Shown: positions 1 through 5,502 of the stretch, piece after piece
How positions within the stretch are numbered: the first letter of the stretch is position 1
How the letters are laid out: every line of letters starts with the position of its first letter
Source of the DNA: Candidatus Caldipriscus sp. T1.2
GTDB taxonomy: Bacteria; Hydrothermota; Hydrothermia; LBFQ01
Direction: 5' to 3'
NCBI GenBank assembly: GCA_000980735.1
Contig: LBFQ01000064.1
Location: 43,208-48,709 of the forward strand
Length of the DNA: 5,502 nucleotides
Notes under the pieces: generated by a model
Databases searched by the model: none
Told to the model about the DNA's origin: nothing
The model's input: only the letters and a program-made list of their open reading frames with translations
Program-made: the position numbers and the translations under genes

Positions 1-1949
1 TATGCCGAAAGGGAAAAGGGGGATTTTATCCTGAAAAATGGAGATAAAGCCCAGGAAGCCCCCTTCAGGATCTCAAAGCCAAAAAACTTATAGCCGAAGG
101 ATAAGGTGTTATAAAATATTTCCCTCCCAAAAGCCCTATAAAAGCTCTCCCCCTCCAAAAACCAAACCCTGTATATGTATCCCCTAAAGCTCCTTTCGTG
201 GATCTCCCTTTCTACCTCTTCATCCCTAAAAATCTGGAAGCTTAAACCCAAACTGTCCCGAAGGTACCAAGTTGATAGGTTTAAACTTTTTATGGAGTTT
301 AGGTCGGTCCTAAGGGAGAGGTTAAGATTCCCCGCGATGGAAAAGTTTAGGTCGTAAGTGGGTGTATCGGTGGGAAAATATAGAATCTCCCTCTTGTAGC
401 TTCCGAAAGGTTTCGGGTAGAAGTTTCCCGAGCTATCCCTCTCGTAATCCCCCCACCCCTTCCCAACATAAACGAACCTCTCCTCCTTTTTAAAGGAAAC
501 AGAAGAGTTTAAACTCATCCTGAAAAACATCCAGATCCATTCAAAACTTATAGATCTTCCCAGCTTCGTCTTGCCGTAATTAAACCTTATGTTTTCCCCA
601 TCAAATTCCAAAGCGAAAGATAAAAAATCATCCTCGTACCTTTTGAGATTGGATGAGAGATTGCCAAAAATCACGGAAAACCCGTAAGATCTGCCGAATG
701 TATCCCTTGATGTGATTCCGGAAACCGAGAAGCTTGAGATAAACCCCCCAAACTTATAGTTCTCCCAAACCTTTGAGTTAAAGAATTCTCCAAAAACTCC
801 CCCCTCCTTCCCAAGTTTTATTCTCCCAAAGCTCGAACTTTTCCCATCCGTAAAACCCCCTCCCATTTCCCCAAAGAGCCCATCAATGTTAGCTCCAAAA
901 CCCAAATTTATGTTTTTGTTTGAACTTACGCCAACCTTGCTTAAAGGAACGTAAGGGTTATAACCCAAATTTCCAAAACTGAAGAAATATACAGATTTCC
1001 CCAGCTTGAAATTCCAATTGGAGCCGAAATTTTTATTTGTATTAGCGGAGATCCCAATGGAACTTTCACCCGAAGAATAACCGAGGGAACCTACCCCCTC
1101 GTTTTCTACCCCCTCTAAGGGCTTTATGGTATAATTTCCACCGCTCCCTACGAACACGAACCTATCCCCCAAGAAGATATAATCCCCATTCTCAACCCTC
1201 ACAAAATCGCATATTAAATCCCCGTTTTTAACATCTATGTAAAACGTATCGTTGGAAAATTTATAATCCCCCTTTCCCCTGATGCAACCCTTAAATTTTT
1301 CCCCCTTCTCCGCCTCTTTTGAGAATCCCCTAACGAAGAAACCACCCTTCCTCAATACACCCCCAAAAACCGAGATTCTCTCCCCATTCGCCTCTTGGTA
1401 CTCAACCGTCAATATATCCCCATCCTCAAACTCCCTAAGATAAATAGCCCCATCCTTGATCTCATACCCACCTTCAAGTACCCTACCGTTCAAATAAACC
1501 CTCACCGATCCCCGCAAGATCTTTTCGGGTAATATGTAAGGACCGTTATAACCTTTTATTAACCTAAAGCTAATTCTCTTAACATCCGAAATAGTCCTTA
1601 AAAACTTTAAGGTATCATCCCCGTAAAAAATTCCCAAACCCTCCCCCCTAAACCTCCCCACCATAAAGTCCTCCGTAAGGATACCCCCAAAAAAACCCAT
1701 CCTTTCCCCCCATACTAAAGCCCTAAACTCTTGAATTTCTTCCAACCTCTTCACCTCACCACTTAACCCCCCCACATCCCTTATTAAAAGCGAGGACCTC
1801 CAACTACCCAAATTGCCGTTAAGTTTTAAATTTAAGCCATCCGTACTAAAGGAGTAATACCCAGACCATAAATTCTGTAAGGTGTCGGAAAAATAAATTA
1901 TTGAACTTTCGGGTAGGTATGGGGGCAGGAAAAATAGGCTGTAAGTCAA
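1..1949 (-). CDS. Large beta-rich, probably outer-membrane/surface protein (3' end outside window)
   Basis: One frame stays open on the minus strand for 649 codons and leaves the window at base 1, so the C-terminus is missing. I do not recognise a named family. The protein is rich in Gly, Ser, Asn, Phe and Tyr, with many short alternating polar/hydrophobic stretches, as in outer-membrane beta-barrels. Around residues 149-184 lies a segment of the type VRVYLNGRVLEGGYEI ... GDILTVEY. This resembles small Ig-like strand pairs repeated in very large surface proteins such as SprA-like ones. Around residues 491-518 is a VGKGWGDY ... GNFYPKPFGSY motif of a kind I have seen in long surface proteins of uncultured bacteria. 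The TTG at 1949 is chosen because it directly follows the TGA of the upstream gene and no better start occurs for dozens of codons. No Shine-Dalgarno sequence is visible, so coupled re-initiation is likely. The N-terminus (TYSLFFLPPYLPESS) is hydrophobic but lacks the usual basic residues of a signal peptide. Existence of the gene is solid; function is inference. Confidence 0.8.
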   Translation of the reverse strand, partial: MTYSLFFLPPYLPESSIIYFSDTLQNLWSGYYSFSTDGLNLKLNGNLGSWRSSLLIRDVGGLSGEVKRLEEIQEFRALVWGERMGFFGGILTEDFMVGRFRGEGLGIFYGDDTLKFLRTISDVKRISFRLIKGYNGPYILPEKILRGSVRVYLNGRVLEGGYEIKDGAIYLREFEDGDILTVEYQEANGERISVFGGVLRKGGFFVRGFSKEAEKGEKFKGCIRGKGDYKFSNDTFYIDVKNGDLICDFVRVENGDYIFLGDRFVFVGSGGNYTIKPLEGVENEGVGSLGYSSGESSIGISANTNKNFGSNWNFKLGKSVYFFSFGNLGYNPYVPLSKVGVSSNKNINLGFGANIDGLFGEMGGGFTDGKSSSFGRIKLGKEGGVFGEFFNSKVWENYKFGGFISSFSVSGITSRDTFGRSYGFSVIFGNLSSNLKRYEDDFLSFALEFDGENIRFNYGKTKLGRSISFEWIWMFFRMSLNSSVSFKKEERFVYVGKGWGDYERDSSGNFYPKPFGSYKREILYFPTDTPTYDLNFSIAGNLNLSLRTDLNSIKSLNLSTWYLRDSLGLSFQIFRDEEVEREIHERSFRGYIYRVWFLEGESFYRAFGREIFYNTLSFGYKFFGFEILKGASWALSPFFRIKSPFSLSA

Positions 1950-2636
1950 TCAGAAGGTTTGGGAGAAGCTCAAGCTTATGGTAATTGAGTTTGGAAGGAG
2001 GGGGGAAGGATCAAAGTGGGATAGATAAAGGAGTCTGTCCGTACTTATTACGAACGACGGGATGCTGTCGGGTTTGTATGGGTACCTGTAGGGGTAATCC
2101 TTGTGGGGGGAGTATGCATACGAAAATCCGAAGTTTAGCGCCCTATTTCCAAGGATGTAATTTATTTCCATCTTAAACGGGGTATAGTTGGTGTTTAGGC
2201 TGTAAATCATTGTGTCAAGGGAGGGAATGCCAGTAAATGGATAACCAACTTTTGCGGTTTTAAGCGGTGTGAAGGAATAAGAGATACGAATGTTTTCAGG
2301 TAAAGTTTTGGCGAGGAATCCTCCGAGGACCCCCACGAAAATATCCCCTATGCTCACGGGCGTTGTTTTCAGGATCTTTTCCTCAAAAAGCTCCCAGAAA
2401 ACGGAGGATACAAATGGGAATATTATAGCCCTATTGTCCCTGAAGTTTAAAGTCTTCACCGCCCAGTAATACAAGAACATATGGGCAGGGTAGGACTGAA
2501 AGATAAAATCCCCCATATCTTTTGATGGTGGCAGGATGAAAAGCTCAACCTCCCCTACTCCAACCCTATAAGACTCAATCTTCCTCCCGAAAACATCCAC
2601 GTAATCCGATTTCTCAAAAAACATTATGATCCACAT
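1950..2636 (-). CDS. Envelope protein with DUF3943-like core and beta-barrel-like C-terminus (hypothetical)
   Basis: This 228-residue protein has no function I can name. Residues 50-110 carry a His52, a hydrophobic stretch, Trp81-Glu82, then Ser95, Asp98 and Gly105-Gly106. That WE ... S..D ... GG spacing resembles DUF3943, a domain of unknown function seen in Gram-negative bacteria; the match is by eye. The rest alternates hydrophobic and polar residues (ISYSFTP, LNFGFSYAYSP), is rich in Tyr, Pro and Ser, and ends ISLSFSQTF. A C-terminal Phe after such a strand is the classic sorting signal of outer-membrane barrels. No convincing signal peptide is visible, which is odd for that location. Two starts are possible. 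ATG at 2636 has GGAAG five bases upstream but overlaps the previous gene by 13 bases. ATG at 2624 overlaps its stop by one base (TAATG). The next gene follows its TGA directly, in the same frame. Confidence 0.75.
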   Translation of the reverse strand: MWIIMFFEKSDYVDVFGRKIESYRVGVGEVELFILPPSKDMGDFIFQSYPAHMFLYYWAVKTLNFRDNRAIIFPFVSSVFWELFEEKILKTTPVSIGDIFVGVLGGFLAKTLPENIRISYSFTPLKTAKVGYPFTGIPSLDTMIYSLNTNYTPFKMEINYILGNRALNFGFSYAYSPHKDYPYRYPYKPDSIPSFVISTDRLLYLSHFDPSPLLPNSITISLSFSQTF

Positions 2637-3454
2637 ATTTTCTTCCAGTGATCCTTCATCAAAATCGCATCCCCCTCTATGTTTGGGCTTTCCGAAACTA
2701 TGAATCCATCCGCCCCAAAATCACACAAAACTTCCAATATCTCCCTCCACCTAAGGTCCGATTCTTCCAAATTTAGATGGTGTTTTTCTCCCTTTGAGGA
2801 GTACGCTATTCCCGACATATGTATGTGCATATTTTTTATACCCCTCTCCCCCAAATACTCTTTAACCTTCTCTAAGACATACCTAAATTCCTCAACCGTG
2901 TTGAACTTTCCCCCGCTCCTCGCGTGCAAATGGGCGAAGTCTATGCATGGCATAACACCTTCTATTTCTGCGGAAAGTTCCAATATTTCCTCCAAGGAGC
3001 CGTACTGTGTGGGTTTTCCTGTGGTTTCCGGGCGCAAAACGACTTCTATCTTTTCCCCCTTAAGCCTATCCACAAGCTCCCTCAATATCCCCTTTACCTT
3101 CCTATGTACATCCTTTGGGTTGTCATCTAAATAATAGGCGGGATGGAAGGTTATATCCCTTGCCCCCGCGAGAAAACCCACCCTTGCGGATTCGTATATC
3201 CTCTCAATTGAAGCTTCAAGTTTATCCCTCTCCTTGGCATTTAAGTTTATCCAATAGGGCGCGTGGACGGAAAGGGAAAGGTGGTTCTCCTCCGCTATTT
3301 TCCTCACCCTCTTAGCTTTATCCTCCCCCATCCTTATCCCCCTTACAAACTCTAACTCCATACCATCCAAACCCAACTCTTTCACCCTAAGAAGCCCTTC
3401 CTCCGTTGAGCTTCCGTGGGTGGATAGGGGAATCCCAGCGGTAAAGAGCCTCAT
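2624..3454 (-). CDS. Endonuclease IV-like TIM-barrel protein (AP endonuclease family 2 / sugar-isomerase-like)
   Basis: The 276-residue product has the TIM-barrel pattern of endonuclease IV, which cuts DNA 5' of abasic sites using a cluster of three metal ions. Likely metal ligands in family order are His64 (SVHAPYW), His104 (TFHPAYY), Glu143 (RPETTGK), Asp172 and His175 (CIDFAHLHA), His212 (MHIHMSG), Glu223 and His225 (GEKHHLNL), and Glu255 (VSESPN). Glu223 sits where E. coli Nfo has Asp229. The HIHMSG and HLNLEESD segments are closer to TIM-barrel proteins I recall from archaea than to E. coli Nfo, so true AP endonuclease activity is not certain; a sugar isomerase or epimerase role is possible. 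The frame is open up to 3523, but the ATG at 3454 starts exactly where the first barrel strand (MRLFTAGIPLS) should, and it lies one base after the preceding stop. It should be cytoplasmic and is probably translated from the acyl-CoA dehydrogenase transcript. Confidence 0.88.
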   Translation of the reverse strand: MRLFTAGIPLSTHGSSTEEGLLRVKELGLDGMELEFVRGIRMGEDKAKRVRKIAEENHLSLSVHAPYWINLNAKERDKLEASIERIYESARVGFLAGARDITFHPAYYLDDNPKDVHRKVKGILRELVDRLKGEKIEVVLRPETTGKPTQYGSLEEILELSAEIEGVMPCIDFAHLHARSGGKFNTVEEFRYVLEKVKEYLGERGIKNMHIHMSGIAYSSKGEKHHLNLEESDLRWREILEVLCDFGADGFIVSESPNIEGDAILMKDHWKKICGS

Positions 3455-3455
3455 A

Positions 3456-4630
3456 TTATAGCCCACCCCTCCTCTCCAAGGTTTTGAATATAACGTACTC
3501 CTGTATCTCGTTTGTCCCCTCAAAGATCCTGTTTATCCTTGCATCCCTATACATCTTCTCCACCGGGTAATCCTCAATATACCCAGCTCCCCCGTGTATT
3601 TGCAGGGCGAGATCCACCACCCTATCAAGTACCTCGGAGGCGAAAACCTTAACTATTGATGCCTCCCTTATTACATCGTATCCGTTGTCCGCCATCCAGG
3701 CGGTCCTATAAACGAGGCTTTCAAGTGTGAAGATATCTATAGCCATCCTTGAGAGATAATGCTGTATTATTTGGAAGTTTTTTATGGGTTGTCCGAATTG
3801 CTTCCTTTCGTTCGCAAATTTCCAAGCAACTTCAAAGGCTTCTTTTGCACCACCCAAACAACCTGCACCAAGCGTTATCCTACCTATGTCAAGGGTCTCC
3901 ATAGCAATCTTGAAGCCTTCCCCAACCTTCCCCAAAACGTTCTCCTCGGGAACCTCAAGGTCCTCCAGAACCACGTACGCGGTACCCGATGCCTTTATAC
4001 CCATCTTCTTCTCCGTTTTCATTACCTTCCAACCTTTCCACGAAGTTTCAACTATGAAGGCGGTTATACCCCCGTATGCACCCAAAGATCTGTCGTTGGT
4101 GCAAAACCACCGCTATATCCGCTATATTTCCGTTGATACATAAAGCTTGAACGTTTAAGATCCACTGTCCCCTTCTTTACCGCGGTGGTTTCTATGTGCT
4201 GTGCGTCCGAACCCGCGTTGGGCTCCGTCAGCGCAAAACAACCAATATATTCCCCCGTTGCTATCTTCGTTAAGTATTTTTCCTTTTGTTCCTTGTTCCC
4301 AGCTATGTTTATCGCTCCACCGCAAAGGCCCGTGGATGCCCCGAGGAGAACCGCAACCGAAGCATCCCCCCTCGTTATTTCCTCCTGAAGGATTACGTTT
4401 CCAAGCTCCCCAAGCCCAGCACCTCCGTATTCCTCGGGTAGAAGGATCCCAAAAAATCCCTGTTCGGCCATCTTTTTTATCAATTCCCTCGGTATCTCCT
4501 CCCTTTTTTCCATCTCCCGGGATATGGGCCTTATTTCCCTGTTTACGAACTCCCTAACCATTGCCCTCAGATCCTCAAGGACCTCAATTTTCTCCTTCGG
4601 TAAGTTTAGGAATTCCAAAGGGCTTCTCAT
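3456..4630 (-). CDS. Acyl-CoA dehydrogenase (FAD-dependent), frame disrupted at 4095-4172
   Basis: Acyl-CoA dehydrogenases oxidise acyl-CoA to trans-2-enoyl-CoA and pass electrons to ETF. The N-terminal half (residues 1-154, start ATG 4630) has the helical domain and the first family signature, CFALTEPNAGSD (residues 131-142). The C-terminal half re-enters in another frame near 4085 and carries KQFGQPIKNFQ, the second signature QIHGGAGYIEDYP and IFEGTNEIQ. Its Glu (373 in the repaired numbering) is at the catalytic-base position of butyryl/medium-chain enzymes. Between the halves the frame is lost, but seven one-base additions in homopolymers restore DKWILNGSK and IADIAVVFAP, giving 393 residues, normal for the family. 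I read it as an intact gene with local sequence error; a recent pseudogene is the alternative. Substrate length cannot be told. It is probably first in its operon; no clear ribosome-binding site precedes the start. Confidence 0.9.
3466..3473 (-). promoter_or_regulatory. Shine-Dalgarno-like purine run supporting the start at 3454
   Basis: AGGAGGGG lies in the last codons of the acyl-CoA dehydrogenase gene, 11 bases before the ATG at 3454. The spacing is slightly long, but this is the best ribosome-binding match in the window. It favours 3454 over the frame's more distant upstream start at 3523. The same bases encode Arg-Arg-Gly of the upstream protein, so the match could be partly a by-product of AGG codon use. 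Confidence 0.5.
4095..4172 (-). other. Cluster of seven single-base homopolymer contractions inside the acyl-CoA dehydrogenase gene
   Basis: Read on the minus strand, one base appears to be missing at each of these places: the G run 4169-4172 (G4, expected G5), A4166 (expected AA), G4152 (expected GG), A4147-4148 (expected AAA), A4133-4134 (expected AAA), the T run 4103-4106 (expected T5) and C4095 (expected CC). Restoring them yields the conserved GDKWILNGSK segment, with its flavin-side Trp157, and then NGNIADIAVVFAPTDRS. Seven missing bases also give exactly the net frame change needed to join the two halves. No substitution or insertion has to be assumed. Confidence 0.8.
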
Positions 4631-4645
4631 AACCCGAATATTTTA

Positions 4646-4674
4646 AAGTGGCAACAACTTTATAATATCCACTT
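4646..4674. repeat. Short inverted repeat around the divergent promoter region
   Basis: AAGTGG (4646-4651) is matched by CCACTT (4669-4674), a perfect 6-base inverted repeat with 17 bases between the arms. It brackets the TATAAT of the tRNA promoter and lies between the divergent tRNA-murA and acyl-CoA dehydrogenase units. An operator for a dimeric regulator is possible, but a repeat this short in an AT-rich gap can arise by chance. Confidence 0.3.
4661..4666 (+). promoter_or_regulatory. Probable -10 element (TATAAT) for tRNA-Lys/murA
   Basis: A perfect TATAAT ends nine bases before the first base of the tRNA. Transcription would start near 4673-4674, leaving a leader of only about two or three bases. 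No good TTGACA-like -35 is present at 16-18 bases upstream (ATATTT at 4638-4643). The gap is AT-rich, so the hexamer alone is moderate evidence, but its placement just before a stable RNA gene is sensible. Confidence 0.5.
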
Positions 4675-4675
4675 C

Positions 4676-4748
4676 GGGCCGTTAGCTCAGGTGGTAGAGC
4701 ACCGGATTTTTAATCCGGGGGTCGCAGGTTCGAATCCTGCACGGCCCA
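4676..4748 (+). tRNA. tRNA-Lys (anticodon UUU)
   Basis: A complete 73-base cloverleaf is readable. The acceptor stem GGGCCGT/ACGGCCC (4676-4682 with 4741-4747) has seven perfect pairs, with discriminator A4748. The D stem is GCTC/GAGC (4685-4688, 4697-4700). The anticodon stem is CCGGA/TCCGG around loop TTTTTAA, with anticodon TTT at 4709-4711. The variable loop has five bases. The T stem GCAGG/CCTGC closes the TTCGAAT loop. CCA is not encoded, so 3' ends would be made by RNase Z and CCA-adding enzyme. The murA start codon begins at the very next base, so the two are almost certainly co-transcribed. Confidence 0.98.
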
Positions 4749-5502
4749 TTGGCAAAGATCCTAGTTAGGGGTGGGAATTCGTTGAGGGGTTCGGTGAGGA
4801 TAAGTGGGGCAAAGAACTCCGCCCTTGCTTTAATCCCCGCAAGCATAGTCATAGATGGGGAGGTAAAACTTTTTGATGTTCCTAATGTGGCGGATGTAAG
4901 AACCATGCTTGAGCTCTTAGATTTCATGGGGGCAAATTTTTCCTTTGATAATAACACCCTTACTTTGGATACAAGGAACATAAAGGAATCATTTGCACCT
5001 TATGATTTTGTCAGCAAGATGAGGGCTTCTATTTATGTGTTGGGTCCCCTTTTGGCGAGGTTTAAAAGAGCGAAGGTTGCGCTACCCGGGGGATGTGACT
5101 TCGGTCCCAGGCCCATAAACTTCCACTTGGAGGGTTTGAGGAAAATGGGGGCGGAAATCAGCTTCGAGCATGGGTACATATTGGCTAAAACGGAGGGTTT
5201 AAAGGGCACCTATATATCCTTTGAGAAGAAGTCGGTTGGTGCCACAATACACCTTATGACGACCGCGGTATTGGCGGAGGGGGAGACGGTTTTGGATAAT
5301 TGCGCAATTGAGCCTGAGGTGGTCGATACCGCAAGATTTTTAAAGGCCTGTGGGGCAAAAATAGAGGGGGAGGGAACGGATACCATAAGGGTGGTGGGAA
5401 CGGGTCCCCTTAAGGGGAACTTGGGGTATAGGGTTATACCGGACAGGATAGAGGCATCAACTTTCATAATAGCTGGACTTATAACTAACGGGGAAATTAG
5501 GG
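4749..5502 (+). CDS. murA: UDP-N-acetylglucosamine 1-carboxyvinyltransferase MurA (3' end outside window)
   Basis: MurA transfers enolpyruvate from PEP to UDP-GlcNAc in the cytoplasm, the first committed step of peptidoglycan synthesis and the target of fosfomycin. The window holds 251 of roughly 420 residues. Visible hallmarks are Lys22-Asn23 in SGAKNSAL, Arg92 in KMRAS, the catalytic-loop Cys116 and Arg121 in LPGGCDFGPRP, EPEVVDTARFL, and PDRIEASTF at 231-239. Cys at 116 (E. coli 115) predicts fosfomycin sensitivity, unlike Cys-to-Asp variants. The start is TTG 4749: it aligns with the E. coli N-terminus, the frame has a stop at 4695 inside the tRNA, no ATG lies between, and the first downstream ATG is residue 53. 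There is no spacer and no Shine-Dalgarno sequence, because the tRNA occupies all upstream bases. Confidence 0.97.
   Translation, partial: MAKILVRGGNSLRGSVRISGAKNSALALIPASIVIDGEVKLFDVPNVADVRTMLELLDFMGANFSFDNNTLTLDTRNIKESFAPYDFVSKMRASIYVLGPLLARFKRAKVALPGGCDFGPRPINFHLEGLRKMGAEISFEHGYILAKTEGLKGTYISFEKKSVGATIHLMTTAVLAEGETVLDNCAIEPEVVDTARFLKACGAKIEGEGTDTIRVVGTGPLKGNLGYRVIPDRIEASTFIIAGLITNGEIR

Noticed and set aside
175..357. Plus-strand reading frame of 60 residues
   Set aside because: Shadow of the long open minus-strand frame, which continues without a stop across this region.
1950..1952. TGA as a recoded sense codon
   Set aside because: No other in-frame TGA occurs in the other real genes, Trp is written TGG, and the protein before this TGA ends in a normal barrel-type terminus.
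1985..2176. Plus-strand reading frame of 63 residues with several cysteines
   Set aside because: It lies wholly inside the 228-residue minus-strand gene, and its Cys/Gly pattern follows from the opposite-strand codons. No ribosome-binding or family support.
2679..3134. Plus-strand frame of 151 residues (and similar plus-strand frames up to 4557)
   Set aside because: Antisense to the endonuclease IV-like and acyl-CoA dehydrogenase genes, which have clear family motifs; the plus-strand peptides show none.
3455..3523. A longer N-terminus (23 extra residues) for the endonuclease IV-like protein
   Set aside because: The extension overlaps the conserved end of the acyl-CoA dehydrogenase, is rich in Arg/Tyr/Gly without family resemblance, and the ATG at 3454 begins directly at the first barrel strand.
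3456..4085. A separate 209-residue gene starting at TTG 4085
   Set aside because: It is the C-terminal half of the acyl-CoA dehydrogenase. A lone C-terminal half would lack the N-terminal helical domain, and the apparent start is only the first codon after the frame break.
4682..4981. Minus-strand reading frame of 99 residues across the tRNA and the murA start
   Set aside because: It is antisense to tRNA-Lys and murA; its CRIRTCDPRI-type ending is the well-known false peptide from reading a tRNA backwards.

Overview
The window looks like a chromosomal piece of an uncultured, Gram-negative and probably thermophilic bacterium. murA indicates peptidoglycan. Two genes look like outer-membrane proteins, which suggests a diderm envelope. 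Coding strands are purine-rich, with heavy use of AGG (Arg), ATA (Ile) and GGG (Gly), a habit common in thermophiles. The TIM-barrel nuclease-like protein resembles versions I associate with archaea and deep-branching thermophilic bacteria. A candidate phylum such as WOR-3/Hydrothermae would fit, but that is only a guess.

The layout is two divergent units around a 45-base gap at 4631-4675. Leftward (- strand) lies a tightly packed four-gene run: an acyl-CoA dehydrogenase (4630-3456), an endonuclease IV-like TIM-barrel protein (3454-2624), a 228-residue envelope protein with a DUF3943-like core (2636-1950), and a large beta-rich, probably outer-membrane protein (1949 to beyond base 1). Junctions are a 1-base gap, an overlap of 1 or 13 bases, and a 0-base abutment, so the four genes are probably one operon with coupled translation. 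Rightward (+ strand) lies tRNA-Lys(UUU) (4676-4748), followed without a single spacer base by murA (4749 to beyond base 5502).

The acyl-CoA dehydrogenase frame is broken at 4095-4172. Adding one base to each of seven short homopolymer runs restores a textbook family sequence of 393 residues. The damage therefore looks like local read or consensus error more than a decayed gene. The tRNA-murA junction is the most interesting biology: tRNA 3' maturation would leave a murA mRNA that begins exactly at its UUG start codon.

The genes do not form an obvious single pathway. The left operon joins lipid or acyl-CoA metabolism, a possible DNA-repair or sugar-type TIM barrel and two envelope proteins. 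The right unit joins a tRNA to the first committed step of peptidoglycan synthesis. No stretch over 300 bases lacks a gene. I saw no CRISPR array, insertion sequence, riboswitch or factor-independent terminator.
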